The notes beneath the pieces are model-generated. The model made no database searches. It worked only from the letters and a program-made list of their open reading frames with translations, and had not been told where the DNA came from. A stretch of 64,000 bases of DNA from Peptococcaceae bacterium (GTDB lineage: Bacteria > Bacillota > Peptococcia > Peptococcales > Peptococcaceae), in contig JAFQEO010000016.1 in NCBI GenBank assembly GCA_017399005.1, positions 1-64,000 on the forward strand. The letters are read 5' to 3'. The position numbers and the translations under genes are program-made. This document shows positions 32,865 through 41,705 of the stretch, piece by piece. Position 1 is the first letter of the stretch; every line of letters starts with the position of its first letter.

Positions 32865-33521
32865 TTAGCCTAATACAGCGGCTTTCAGATGGTCGATGCC
32901 TAAACGTTCGATGGTGCGGATGGAACGTTCTTTGCCGTCTTTGTTTTCCTGCAGATACTGATATACCTTATCCAGCAGTGCCAGCAGTTCTTCTTCGGTT
33001 AAATCCTGTGCAATTACTTCGCCAACGCCCGGTTTGGAGCCGCCGTTACCGCCAACGGTTAACATCCAGCCTTTTGCGGTAGCCAGAATGCCCAGATCAC
33101 GTACGCGAGGCATTGCACAGCCCAGTAAACAGCAGCTTACGCCAACTTTTACCTTGCCTGCTTCGTGCGCTTTGGAGATGCGTTCTACTTCGCGGCCCAT
33201 TGCGTGGTTGTCTTTGCCAGGGGTTGCAAATTTACAGAATTTGCTGCCAGGGCAAACGATTACTTTGCCTTTCGGGAAGCATAAGCGGTCACCGAAGGTC
33301 TGTTCCAGATCTTCCCACAGTGGGTTTACATTTGCTTCTTTAACATCCATGAAGTTGATTTTTTTTGCAGTGGTAGCCATTAAGGATGTTACTTCATATT
33401 TTTTTGCCAGCTCGGACAGAACGGCAAAATCGTCCGGAGTCATATAACCCTGGTCAATACTTACACCAACCGAATAGGTGCCGTCTTTATGCATGCTGAC
33501 ATGATGTTTAAACTGTTCCAT
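32865..33521 (-). CDS. small siroheme/[4Fe-4S] sulfite-nitrite reductase-like protein
   Basis: A 218-residue protein with one NIR_SIR ferredoxin-like half-domain (GTYSVGVSIDQGYMTPDDFAVLSELAKKY) and the metal-binding cysteines CPGSKFC and CCLLGC (C-x5-C ... C-x3-C) that hold a coupled siroheme and iron-sulfur cluster. A glycine-rich GGNGGSKPGVGEV segment follows. Full assimilatory reductases are about 550 residues. Short forms like this are known in anaerobes, and their substrate (sulfite, nitrite or another) is often undefined. AGGAGG fixes ATG 33521. It is a single-gene unit with a repeated ACCAGTTATG element upstream. Confidence 0.8.
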   Translation of the reverse strand: MEQFKHHVSMHKDGTYSVGVSIDQGYMTPDDFAVLSELAKKYEVTSLMATTAKKINFMDVKEANVNPLWEDLEQTFGDRLCFPKGKVIVCPGSKFCKFATPGKDNHAMGREVERISKAHEAGKVKVGVSCCLLGCAMPRVRDLGILATAKGWMLTVGGNGGSKPGVGEVIAQDLTEEELLALLDKVYQYLQENKDGKERSIRTIERLGIDHLKAAVLG

Positions 33522-33593
33522 TGTGATTCCTCCTGAAAATAAATATCTTTGCATAGTATAGCATAAATTACAGGCTTCGCATAGAATTTTTGT

Positions 33594-33624
33594 ACCAGTT
33601 ATGTCGGTTTTGCGACCAGTTATG
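33594..33624. promoter_or_regulatory. ACCAGTTATG direct repeat, 21-bp period
   Basis: ACCAGTTATG occurs at 33594-33603 and 33615-33624, in the gap between the divergent reductase and membrane protein genes. The two-turn spacing suggests a regulator binding site. Confidence 0.45.
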
Positions 33625-33688
33625 CATAAGTTGTAGAATTATAGATTGCAGTATGATATACTATATTATCACAAAGGGGGAATGCATC

Positions 33689-34555
33689 ATGCTGTCAACA
33701 ACAGAAATTACAAAACGCAGCTTCCAGCTGTACAAAGAAAACTGGAAACCGATGCTTTTGTTAGGAGCGGTTGTGCTTGTACTGGCAGAGCTGACGGGCA
33801 CATCTGCGGAAGGGGATATATCTGCTTCCGTACTGGCACTTGTGCTGTCTGTGCTGGTTGCACCATTAACGCAGGGCGGTTATTATTTTTATCTGATGAA
33901 TGTATGGAGTGAAAAGCCGGCCTCTGTGCGTGATATTTTATATTTCTGCAAATCAGCAGGGATGTATGGCAAAGCGTTATGCTTTTTTATCTGCTATATG
34001 ATTGCAACATCGGTAATCATATTGTTTTCCTTTGTGCCGGTTCTGTTTGCTGCTTTTATGAATATTCCAGTTCACTCAATGCTGATAGCGTACGGTATAA
34101 CGTTATTGCTTCTGATTCCGTTTTTCTATCTTGTATTAAGACTTATGTTAGCTCCATATCTTTACGTCTGTGACCCGGAGGAGAGTGCAATTACCGTTAT
34201 TGCAAAATCCTTTGAAATGATGAAAGGGTATGTGTGGAAATACCTTCTGATTTCCCTGGCAGTGCTGTTAATTGAACTGATTTATATTCTTCCGGAATAT
34301 CTGCTGACATCAGCCGGAGTAAATGACGGAATGGTCCTTGCACTTACTTTTATTCCAAATCTTCTGGTATATCCGCTGGTTTACCTTATGACAGCCGGTT
34401 TTGCCTGCGAGGTTCTGCGCGAACATGGCATTATTGTCGATGAAAATGCGGAACTGGTGGAAGCTTGTACCGAATCCTTCGCCTGTGCGGATTCCGATGT
34501 GCAGGATGCCTTGATTGCAGAGAAAAACGACGACATTTATTACGATGAAACTTAG
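33689..34555 (+). CDS. DUF975-like integral membrane protein
   Basis: A 288-residue protein with about six hydrophobic segments. The start EITKRSFQLYKENWKPMLLLGAVVLV, the APLTQGGYYFYLMNV segment, and the IAKSFEMMKGYVWKYLLISLAVLLIE motif are similar to DUF975 / YciC-like membrane proteins. The C-terminal ~45 residues are acidic and cytoplasmic. AAGGGGG (33674-33680) fits ATG 33689, and a nearer in-frame upstream extension has no site. Its biological role is unknown. It is divergent from the siroheme protein gene. Confidence 0.6.
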   Translation: MLSTTEITKRSFQLYKENWKPMLLLGAVVLVLAELTGTSAEGDISASVLALVLSVLVAPLTQGGYYFYLMNVWSEKPASVRDILYFCKSAGMYGKALCFFICYMIATSVIILFSFVPVLFAAFMNIPVHSMLIAYGITLLLLIPFFYLVLRLMLAPYLYVCDPEESAITVIAKSFEMMKGYVWKYLLISLAVLLIELIYILPEYLLTSAGVNDGMVLALTFIPNLLVYPLVYLMTAGFACEVLREHGIIVDENAELVEACTESFACADSDVQDALIAEKNDDIYYDET

Positions 34556-34565
34556 CAGGAAATCC

Positions 34566-34600
34566 AAACTGCCGGTCTGAAAAAAGGTCGGCAGTTTTTT
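34566..34600 (+). terminator. terminator after DUF975-like gene
   Basis: Stem AAACTGCCG / CGGCAGTTT with T tract. Confidence 0.85.
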
Positions 34601-34699
34601 ATTGTATCGTTTTGTTCAAAACCTCTTGTTTTCGGGTATGATTTATGATAGCGTAACAGCAAAGAGATATCGTAAAGAATCAAAAACGGTGGTGAGATT

Positions 34700-36319
34700 G
34701 TGAAAGATTTACGGGAGCAGATTGTGGCGTATGAGCCGGAGAATGATGTAGAGCAGCAGTACAAAGAGGAAATTCTGCGTCAATGGGACTGTACGGGCGA
34801 TGAGATTTTTGAGCGGCCGGATGAAGGACATTTTACGGCATCGTCGATTATTCTGAATCCGGCTATGGATAAGATGCTGATGGTGTATCACAATATTTAT
34901 CAATCGATGGGATGGACCGGGGGCCATGCGGACGGGGCACAGAATCTTCTGCAAAAGGCAATGGACGAAGCAAAAGAGGAAACGGGCATTCAGGAGGTAT
35001 ATCCTCTTTGCAGCGAAATTCTGTCGCTGGATATTTTGCCGGTTCACAGTCATAAAAAGCGGGGCAGACTGGTATCAGCGCACAGGCACTATAATGTAAC
35101 CTACGGTCTCATTGCACCGGAAAAGCAGAAGCTTACAATAAAGCCGGATGAAAACAGCGAGGTTCGATGGGTATCGCTGGATGAATGGAAACCGCTCTGC
35201 AGTGAGCCGCATATGATTCCTGTCTATGAAAAAATCATTGAGCGCATGAAGCAGAAACAGCAGGAGAAAACAGGGCTTTATTCGTATCTGGCTGATGTGC
35301 TTTTGCCGTGGTTTGCCGATAATGCCCGGGATTTGCCCTGGCGTAAAGATAAAGAACCGTACCATATCTGGCTTTCGGAAATTATGCTGCAGCAGACCAG
35401 AGTGGAGGCAGTAAAAGGGTATTATCACCGGTTTTTAGAAAAACTGCCGGATATCAAAGCGCTGGCAGAGGCCCCGGAGGACGAACTTTTAAAGTTGTGG
35501 GAAGGCCTGGGCTATTATTCCCGTGTGCGCAATTTGCAGAAAGCAGCACAGGTGATTATGGAGCAGCACAACGGTGTGTTCCCGTCTGATTACGCTAAAA
35601 TCCTGGCGCTGCCTGGTATCGGTGATTACACGGCAGGGGCTGTAGCCTCTATCTGTTTTGATGCATCCACACCGGCTGTTGACGGCAATGTGCTTCGAGT
35701 TATCAGCCGCATTACCGAGGATTATCAGAATATTCTGGCTCCGGCTATGAAAAAACGTATTGCAGATAATCTTCGTCGCGTGTATCCGGGCGGTGAGATG
35801 GCCTATACCTTTAACCAGAGTCTGATGGAACTGGGTGCCACAGTCTGTGTACCAAACGGTGCGCCCAAATGTGAAATATGCCCGATGAATGGTGTGTGTC
35901 TGGCCTGTAAAAACGGAACATGGACTGTGCTGCCTCAGAAAGAGGCAAAGAAAAAACGGCGTATTGAATATAAAACCGTGTTTGTTCTGCAATGCAATGG
36001 TAATACAGCGGTGCAGAAACGACCGGCAAACGGGCTGCTGGCATCGCTCTGGCAGTACCCGAATGTAGAGGGCACACTGGATACGCAGGCTGCGCTGAAT
36101 CAGGCGCAGGAATGGGGCGTAAAACCTGTGAGTGTGGACAAGGTACTGCCGGGCAAACATATTTTCAGCCATGTGGAGTGGCACATGACCTGTTATTATT
36201 TGCAGTGCGAGAACCAGAGCGACTTGTTTGTATGGGCTGATGAAAATGCCATGAATACACAGATTGCGCTGCCGACTGCATTCCGGATTTTCCGGGAGTC
36301 GGAGGAAAGAAGCCAGTAA
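34700..36319 (+). CDS. mutY: NUDIX-MutY fusion: nucleotide hydrolase plus adenine glycosylase
   Basis: A 539-residue protein in three parts. Residues ~1-185 are a NUDIX hydrolase whose box (75-97, GHADGAQ...DEAKEETGI) is slightly degenerate (Gln for the first Glu, Asp for Arg). Residues ~195-410 are MutY: catalytic Glu227 in LSEIMLQQT, LPGIGDYTAGAVAS hairpin, Asp328 in AVDGNV, and [4Fe-4S] cysteines 383, 391, 394 and 400. Residues ~420-530 are the NUDIX-like domain that reads 8-oxoguanine. MutY removes adenine opposite 8-oxoG. The extra N-terminal NUDIX may act on oxidised nucleotides, which is inferred. The start is GTG 34700 with GGTGGTGAG. Confidence 0.88.
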   Translation: MKDLREQIVAYEPENDVEQQYKEEILRQWDCTGDEIFERPDEGHFTASSIILNPAMDKMLMVYHNIYQSMGWTGGHADGAQNLLQKAMDEAKEETGIQEVYPLCSEILSLDILPVHSHKKRGRLVSAHRHYNVTYGLIAPEKQKLTIKPDENSEVRWVSLDEWKPLCSEPHMIPVYEKIIERMKQKQQEKTGLYSYLADVLLPWFADNARDLPWRKDKEPYHIWLSEIMLQQTRVEAVKGYYHRFLEKLPDIKALAEAPEDELLKLWEGLGYYSRVRNLQKAAQVIMEQHNGVFPSDYAKILALPGIGDYTAGAVASICFDASTPAVDGNVLRVISRITEDYQNILAPAMKKRIADNLRRVYPGGEMAYTFNQSLMELGATVCVPNGAPKCEICPMNGVCLACKNGTWTVLPQKEAKKKRRIEYKTVFVLQCNGNTAVQKRPANGLLASLWQYPNVEGTLDTQAALNQAQEWGVKPVSVDKVLPGKHIFSHVEWHMTCYYLQCENQSDLFVWADENAMNTQIALPTAFRIFRESEERSQ

Positions 36320-36352
36320 GGAAATTAAGGCAAATACTGCATCCTGAATGAT

Positions 36353-36394
36353 AAGGCTTCTGCCTGATTGGAAAAGAATCAGGCAGAGGCCTTT
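36353..36394. terminator. bidirectional terminator
   Basis: Seventeen-base stem AAGGCTTCTGCCTGATT / AATCAGGCAGAGGCCTT (one mismatch) with T run forward. It lies between convergent genes. Confidence 0.88.
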
Positions 36395-36397
36395 TGT

Positions 36398-36655
36398 TTA
36401 CGGCAGAGAATCCAGAACAGCGTCCAGAAAATGAACTGGTGAAAGCTGATGCAAAGTAAACTGCAGAGCAAGATTTTCTACAAACTCCTGATTCACAGAA
36501 ATATCGTTAATCTGTGATATGGCCTGGCGAAGTCCGTTTTCGCACTGGTAAAGCGCCAGCCCGTAAGCGGTGTATGTGCCCGTATCCGGATGGGATTGTA
36601 TTGTTTTGACTGGCTGATACTGCCATTGAAAAATGGTCTGATGAGTTGCTGGCAT
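36398..36655 (-). CDS. small protein, DUF6514-like
   Basis: An 85-residue protein with GGAGAT seven bases before its ATG at 36655. The pattern TYTAYGLALYQCENGLRQAISQINDISVNQEFVENLALQFTLHQLSPVHFLDAVLDSL (YGI/L-x-I, then I-x-D-I-S, then a helix and L-x-P-x-H-x-x-D-x-L/I-D-x-L) resembles the DUF6514 group of Clostridia. No catalytic or membrane features are visible. The function is unknown. Confidence 0.55.
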   Translation of the reverse strand: MPATHQTIFQWQYQPVKTIQSHPDTGTYTAYGLALYQCENGLRQAISQINDISVNQEFVENLALQFTLHQLSPVHFLDAVLDSLP

Positions 36656-36884
36656 AGAAATATCTCCATTCTTTTTTATTTGTTTTGGTTTTATTTATTT
36701 TGATAATTTTGTCAGTTATCGGCTAAAGCTGTTTATAATCTGTATGAATTGCCGGTATCTTTATCCTAACGGCGAAACAGGGATTTCAGCAAGGACTGCC
36801 GATTCCTTTCTGCAGACAGATGAATAGAGCAAAGCGGAGAATTTTGCAGAAAAAGGCGGAGCTATGGCATTTGCACCGCATTTC

Positions 36885-36893
36885 TGTTATAAT
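36885..36893 (+). promoter_or_regulatory. extended -10 promoter of dihydrouridine synthase gene
   Basis: TGTTATAAT fits TG-n-TATAAT, 48 bases before the start. The rest of the 286-base gap from 36656 shows no gene or clear structure. Confidence 0.55.
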
Positions 36894-36941
36894 AAAATTT
36901 ATTGTGTTTCTGAAAATCTGACACATTGCAAGGAGTCGTTT

Positions 36942-37862
36942 ATGAAATTTTATTTAGCGCCCATGGAGGGCGTAACCGGATATATTTATCGCAATGCGTA
37001 TCAGAAATATTTTCATAATATTGACTGTTACTATACACCGTTTCTGGCGCCTAACAAAAATCACGGGTTCAGCTCCAGAGAAAAAAATGATATAAAGCCT
37101 GAGCACAATGCTGGAATGCGGGTGGTGCCGCAGGTGCTGACCAGTCAGGCCGAATATTTTATTCGTACCGCAAAAGACCTGGAACAGCTGGGTTATGACG
37201 AGGTCAATCTGAATCTGGGATGCCCGTCGGCCACGGTGGTAACCAAGCGGAAAGGGGCAGGGCTGTTAGCGGATACAGCTTATCTGGAGCATTTTCTGGA
37301 GGATATTTTCAATCAGGTGAGCATCGATATTTCTCTAAAAACACGAATTGGTATGAAATCGGCGGAGGAACTGGATGACCTGCTTGATTTATACAATCAG
37401 TTTCCGGTAAAAGAGCTGATTATTCATCCCCGTGTACGGGAGGATTTTTATAACAATACACCGGACTGGAACGCATTTGGCAAAGCGACAGAGCAGAGCC
37501 GTCACAAACTGTGCTATAACGGGGATTTATTTACCGTGAGCGATTATCAGCGTTTTTGTGAAACCTTTCCGCAGATAGATGCGGTGATGCTGGGGCGCGG
37601 TATTCTGCGCAATCCGGGTATTGTAAATGAGATGCAGGGCGGGGCTCCGGCAGATAAAAAAACGCTGAAGCTGTTCCACGATGAACTGCTGGGAAATTAT
37701 CAGGCGGCGTTTTCCGGCGACCGTCCGGTTATATTCAAAATGAAAGAGCTGTGGGTGCATATGCTGCCCCTTCTGGACCCGGAGCAGAACTATGCAAAAA
37801 AAATCCGTAAGGTAGAAAAAATCAGCGAGTATCGGAATATTGTAACACCGCTGTTTGAATAA
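36942..37862 (+). CDS. tRNA-dihydrouridine synthase family protein
   Basis: A 306-residue FMN-dependent Dus enzyme that reduces specific uridines in tRNA. It begins at once with the family signature FYLAPMEGVTGYIYRNA, then VPQVLTSQAEYFIRTAKDL, EVNLNLGCPSATVVTKRKGAGLL with the catalytic Cys, LKTRIGMKSAEEL, IIHPRVREDFYNN, YNGDLFTVSDYQRF and AVMLGRGILRNPGI. Which of DusA/B/C it matches cannot be decided by eye. AAGGAG favours ATG 36942 over an upstream ATG. It is a single gene ahead of the hisS promoter. Confidence 0.9.
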   Translation: MKFYLAPMEGVTGYIYRNAYQKYFHNIDCYYTPFLAPNKNHGFSSREKNDIKPEHNAGMRVVPQVLTSQAEYFIRTAKDLEQLGYDEVNLNLGCPSATVVTKRKGAGLLADTAYLEHFLEDIFNQVSIDISLKTRIGMKSAEELDDLLDLYNQFPVKELIIHPRVREDFYNNTPDWNAFGKATEQSRHKLCYNGDLFTVSDYQRFCETFPQIDAVMLGRGILRNPGIVNEMQGGAPADKKTLKLFHDELLGNYQAAFSGDRPVIFKMKELWVHMLPLLDPEQNYAKKIRKVEKISEYRNIVTPLFE

Positions 37863-37924
37863 AAATTAATTACTGAAAACAGTCGATTTTTTGCATGAAA
37901 ATGGAAAAAAATAGCCTTGAATTG

Positions 37925-37953
37925 TTGACAAAACAGTGCTGTTTCACTAAAAT
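37925..37953 (+). promoter_or_regulatory. hisS-aspS promoter with palindromic spacer
   Basis: Perfect TTGACA, a 17-base spacer and TAAAAT. The spacer contains the palindrome AAACAG-TG-CTGTTT (37931-37944). The leader to the start codon is only ~30 bases, too short for a T-box. Confidence 0.75.
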
Positions 37954-37990
37954 TAATAAGATAGGACTGTAAACCGAAAGGATTGAGAAT

Positions 37991-39256
37991 ATGCTGACCA
38001 CAAGACCAACGGGGACTAACGATTTTCTCCCTGGTGAAAGTGAAAAATGGCAATATATCGAGCAGTTGTGCCGTCAGGTTTGTGCTGAATACGGCTATAA
38101 GGAAATCCGGCTGCCGATTTTTGAACATACAGAAGTATATCTGCGCAGTGTGGGCGAAACCAGTGATATCGTAGAAAAAGAAATGTACTCTTTTGAAGAT
38201 AAAGGCTTCCGTCACATGACTCTGCGTCCGGAAGGCACTGCAGGCACTGTACGTGCATTCCTGGAAAATAAATTATATGCGGACCCGCAGCCAACCAAGC
38301 TGTACTACATGGGGCCGATGTTCCGTTACGATAAACCGCAGGCGGGTCGTTACCGTCAGTTCAACCAGTTTGGCATTGAAGTGTTCGGTGCTGACCATGC
38401 AGCTATCGATGCGGAAGTTATTACACTGGCTGTTGAAATTTTTAGACGCCTGGGCTTAACTGGCCTGAGTGTAAAAATTAATACCGTAGGCTGTGCCGAC
38501 TGCCGTCCAAAACATATGGAAGAGCTGAAAACCTACTTCCGTCAGTATGAGGACAAACTGTGCGCTACATGCCGCGACCGTCTGGAACGCAACCCTCTGC
38601 GTATTCTGGACTGCAAGGAAGACGGCTGCAAAGAGGTATGCAAAGGTGCTCCAACCACCATCGAGGCAGCATGCGACAATTGCAGCAGTCATTTTAACAA
38701 GCTGTTAGAATATCTGGATGCTGTAGGCATCAGCTATGAAATTGATACCAATCTGGTACGCGGGCTGGATTATTATGTTCGCACCGCTTTTGAAGTTGTA
38801 ATCAACAGCGTGGGCTCTGCACAGAATGCACTGTGCGGCGGCGGCCGTTACAACGGCATGGTGGAACAGTTCGGCGGCGATGACATGCCTGGTATCGGTT
38901 ATGCGATGGGTATGGAGCGTCTGCTGCTCACATTAAAAGAGCAGGGCATTGAACTGCCTGTAAGCAAGCATCCGGATGTATATATTGCTCCGCTGGGCGA
39001 AGCGGCGCAGAAAGAAGCCTTTGTGCTGACACAGGCTCTGCGCGGCAAAGGCATCTACACCGAAAAAGATTATCTGGGCAAAAGCCTGAAAGCACAGATG
39101 AAAGCGGCTGACCGCTTCCAGGTGGCATACACCGTTATTATTGGTGACAGCGAGCTGGAAAAAGGTGTGGCGGTTGTTCGTGAAATGGCTACCGGTGAAC
39201 AGCATGAAGTGGAGTTATCCCGATTAGTAGAGGATTTGGAAGGGAGATTAAAATAA
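37991..39256 (+). CDS. hisS: histidyl-tRNA synthetase
   Basis: A 421-residue class II synthetase. Motif 1 lies in YGYKEIRLPIFE, motif 2 in YYMGPMFRYDKPQAGRYRQFNQFGIEVFG, the histidine A motif in LVRGLDYYVRTAFE and motif 3 in GGGRYNGMVEQFGG...GIGYAMGMERLLL. The C-terminal anticodon-binding domain (HPDVYIAPLGEAAQKEAFVLTQALR...) is complete. The ribosome site is AAAGGATTGAG. The aspS start codon follows its stop directly, a gene pair common in Bacillota. Confidence 0.97.
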   Translation: MLTTRPTGTNDFLPGESEKWQYIEQLCRQVCAEYGYKEIRLPIFEHTEVYLRSVGETSDIVEKEMYSFEDKGFRHMTLRPEGTAGTVRAFLENKLYADPQPTKLYYMGPMFRYDKPQAGRYRQFNQFGIEVFGADHAAIDAEVITLAVEIFRRLGLTGLSVKINTVGCADCRPKHMEELKTYFRQYEDKLCATCRDRLERNPLRILDCKEDGCKEVCKGAPTTIEAACDNCSSHFNKLLEYLDAVGISYEIDTNLVRGLDYYVRTAFEVVINSVGSAQNALCGGGRYNGMVEQFGGDDMPGIGYAMGMERLLLTLKEQGIELPVSKHPDVYIAPLGEAAQKEAFVLTQALRGKGIYTEKDYLGKSLKAQMKAADRFQVAYTVIIGDSELEKGVAVVREMATGEQHEVELSRLVEDLEGRLK

Positions 39257-41044
39257 ATGTTAAAACGTACACACAATTGTAACGACCTGCGTAAAGAACA
39301 TGTAGGTCAGGAAGTTATTCTGACAGGCTGGGCTCAGAAACGCAGAGACCACGGCGGCGTTATTTTTATCGACCTGCGTGACCGTTCCGGTATCGCACAG
39401 GTAACCGCAAGCCCTGAAACCTGCAGCGAAGAAGTATTCAAAGCTGCAGACTCCGTAAGAAGCGAATATGTACTGGCTGTAAAAGGTACTGTTCGTCTGC
39501 GTCCTGAAGGTATGACCAACGAAAAACTGGCTACCGGTGATATCGATGTGGTAGCTACCGAATTAGTAATTCTGAACAAAGCCAAAACACCTCCATTCTA
39601 TCTGACTGATGATGTAGACGTAGATGAAAACATCCGTCTGAAATACCGTTATTTAGACCTGCGTCGTCCTGTAATGAAAAACAACATTATGCTGCGCCAC
39701 AGAGTGGTAAAAGCAATGCGTGACTACATGGACGAACAGGGTTTCCTGGAAATCGAAACACCAATCCTGCAGAAAAGTACACCGGAAGGTGCTCGTGACT
39801 ACTTAGTGCCAAGCCGTGTGCATGAAGGCGAATTCTTTGCGCTGCCTCAGTCTCCTCAGCAGTTCAAACAGCTGCTGATGGTAGCCGGTATGGAAAAATA
39901 TTTCCAGATTGCCCGCTGCTTCCGTGATGAAGACCTGCGTGCAGACCGTCAGCCTGAATTTACTCAGCTGGACATGGAATTATCCTTCGTTGATGAAGAC
40001 GATATCATGACCCTGAACGAAGGCTTAATCAAACACATCTTCAAAGTGGCATTAGACCGTGACATTCCAACACCATTCCGCAGAATGACCTGGGATGAAG
40101 CAATGAACAAATACGGTTCCGATAAACCGGATCTGCGCTTTGGTCTGGAAATGGTAGACCTGTGCGATATCGCAAAAGGCTGCGGTTTCAAAGTATTTGA
40201 CCAGGCTGTAGCAAACGGTGGCGTTGTAAAAGCAATCAATGCAAAAGGCGGCGTACACAAACTGTCCCGTCGTGATATCGATGCTCTGACCAAATATGTA
40301 TCCATCTACGGTGCAAAAGGTCTGGCATACTTCAGCATCAGCGATGAAAATGAAGTAAAATCTCCTCTGCTGAAATTCTTAAGCGAAGACGAAGTAAAAG
40401 CAATCTTCGACCGTGTTGGTGCAGAACCAGGCGACATCATCTTCTGTGTAGCTGACACCTTCAAAACCACCTGCGATGCTCTGGGCCATCTGCGTCTGGA
40501 ACTGGGCAGACGTTTCGGATTAATTGACGAAGACGAACTGAGCTTCCTGTGGGTAACCGAATTCCCGCTGTTAGAATGGGATGACGAAACCGAACGTTAC
40601 TATGCAATGCACCATCCATTCACCTGCCCAATGATGGAAGACGTTCCTTTAATGGAAACCGACCCTGGCAAAGTAAGAGCACGTGCATACGATATGGTAT
40701 TAAACGGTGTGGAAGTTGGCGGCGGTTCTATCCGTATTCATGAAGCAGAGCTGCAGGAAAAAATGTTCAAACTGCTGAACATGGCTCCAGAAGAATACAA
40801 CGACCAGTTCAGTGGCCTGCTGAATGCGTTCCAGTACGGTGCTCCTCCACACGGCGGTTTAGCATTCGGTGTTGACCGTCTGTTAATGCTGATGGCAAAA
40901 CGCGACACCATCCGTGATGTAATTCCATTCCCTAAAACACAGAGTGCAATGGATGTTATGATGGAAGCTCCATCTCCAGTAGCCGATGCACAGCTGCGTG
41001 AACTGCACATCAAACTGGATGTAAAAGAAAAAGAAGAAAAATAA
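39257..41044 (+). CDS. aspS: aspartyl-tRNA synthetase
   Basis: A 595-residue bacterial-type class II synthetase. An N-terminal OB-fold (VILTGWAQKRRDHGGVIFIDLRDRSGIAQV) recognises the anticodon. The catalytic core has motif 1 (FLEIETPILQKSTPEGARDYLVPSR), motif 2 (QIARCFRDEDLRADRQPEFTQLDMELSF) and motif 3 (GLAFGVDRLLMLM). The GAD insertion (about residues 290-415) marks the bacterial form. It may also charge tRNA-Asn if a GatCAB system exists, which is not visible here. GAAGGGAG at the end of hisS serves the start. Codon use indicates high expression. Confidence 0.97.
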   Translation: MLKRTHNCNDLRKEHVGQEVILTGWAQKRRDHGGVIFIDLRDRSGIAQVTASPETCSEEVFKAADSVRSEYVLAVKGTVRLRPEGMTNEKLATGDIDVVATELVILNKAKTPPFYLTDDVDVDENIRLKYRYLDLRRPVMKNNIMLRHRVVKAMRDYMDEQGFLEIETPILQKSTPEGARDYLVPSRVHEGEFFALPQSPQQFKQLLMVAGMEKYFQIARCFRDEDLRADRQPEFTQLDMELSFVDEDDIMTLNEGLIKHIFKVALDRDIPTPFRRMTWDEAMNKYGSDKPDLRFGLEMVDLCDIAKGCGFKVFDQAVANGGVVKAINAKGGVHKLSRRDIDALTKYVSIYGAKGLAYFSISDENEVKSPLLKFLSEDEVKAIFDRVGAEPGDIIFCVADTFKTTCDALGHLRLELGRRFGLIDEDELSFLWVTEFPLLEWDDETERYYAMHHPFTCPMMEDVPLMETDPGKVRARAYDMVLNGVEVGGGSIRIHEAELQEKMFKLLNMAPEEYNDQFSGLLNAFQYGAPPHGGLAFGVDRLLMLMAKRDTIRDVIPFPKTQSAMDVMMEAPSPVADAQLRELHIKLDVKEKEEK

Positions 41045-41053
41045 GCAATCTCC

Positions 41054-41097
41054 AATCCACTCTTATCCGTACTACGAGATAAGAGTGGATTTTTTTT
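41054..41097 (+). terminator. hisS-aspS terminator
   Basis: Fourteen-base stem AATCCACTCTTATC / GATAAGAGTGGATT followed by eight T residues. Confidence 0.92.
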
Positions 41098-41137
41098 ACC
41101 CTATACGGTATAATAAATTTAATAGGAGGTGTTTTGT

Positions 41138-41650
41138 ATGAACGCTGCAGAAAAACTAAATGTAACACTGGAAGAATTTATGCAGATGCCGAAAGATGAA
41201 CACCAGAAATATGAACTGATTGACGGCATTGTTTATATGGCGCCAAGCCCATCGCGTGAACATCAAATAATTGCTTATGAATTAACTGGCCAGATGTACC
41301 ATGTTTTAAAACAGCTGGGCTGCACAGCCGCTGGGGAATTAGATATTAGCTGGGACGGGAATGTGTTAAGACCGGATTTAGTGGTATTCTGCAATCGTGA
41401 TGATGAAATTCCGGAAATTGTTTTTGAAATATTAAGCCCGTCCACACGCCATCGGGATTTGGGTATCAAACTTGTGAAATACCAGCAGATGGGTGTAAAA
41501 GAATACTGGATTATCGACCCAAAAGCCAGAACTATCACCGTGCATGATTTTGTGAACGAGCATGCAGAAACCTATATTATTGGAGAAACCGCCCGTTCGT
41601 TTATCCGCCCTGAACTGGAATTTGAAGTAACAGGGATTTTTGGAGAATAG
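41138..41650 (+). CDS. Uma2 family (DUF820) PD-(D/E)XK endonuclease-like protein
   Basis: A 170-residue protein with the Uma2 layout: TLEEFMQMPKDEHQKYELIDGIVYMAPSPSREHQIIAYELTGQ, the acidic motif RPDLVVFC, EIVFEILSPSTRHRDLGIKLVKYQQMGVKEYWIIDP with the Glu and Lys of a PD-(D/E)XK site, and a final ARSFIRPELEFEVTGIF strand. The role of single-copy Uma2 proteins is not established, although many are linked to mobile DNA. AGGAGG fixes ATG 41138, and a weak promoter with TATAAT lies just upstream. It has its own terminator. Confidence 0.85.
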   Translation: MNAAEKLNVTLEEFMQMPKDEHQKYELIDGIVYMAPSPSREHQIIAYELTGQMYHVLKQLGCTAAGELDISWDGNVLRPDLVVFCNRDDEIPEIVFEILSPSTRHRDLGIKLVKYQQMGVKEYWIIDPKARTITVHDFVNEHAETYIIGETARSFIRPELEFEVTGIFGE

Positions 41651-41664
41651 CATATTGATTTTTC

Positions 41665-41692
41665 AGCAGTCGAATTTTTCGGCTGCTTTTTT
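41665..41692 (+). terminator. terminator after Uma2 gene
   Basis: Stem AGCAGTCGA / TCGGCTGCT (G-U pair) followed by T residues. Confidence 0.75.
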
Positions 41693-41705
41693 ATTTGTTT
41701 CGGAC

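Noticed and set aside
32865-33521. Full-length assimilatory sulfite or nitrite reductase
   Set aside because: The protein is only 218 residues with one NIR_SIR half and no flavin or second half domain. It is described as a short siroheme-type protein.
37954-37990. T-box leader before hisS
   Set aside because: The leader is about 30 bases, with no room for specifier and antiterminator stems. Only a promoter with a palindromic spacer is seen.
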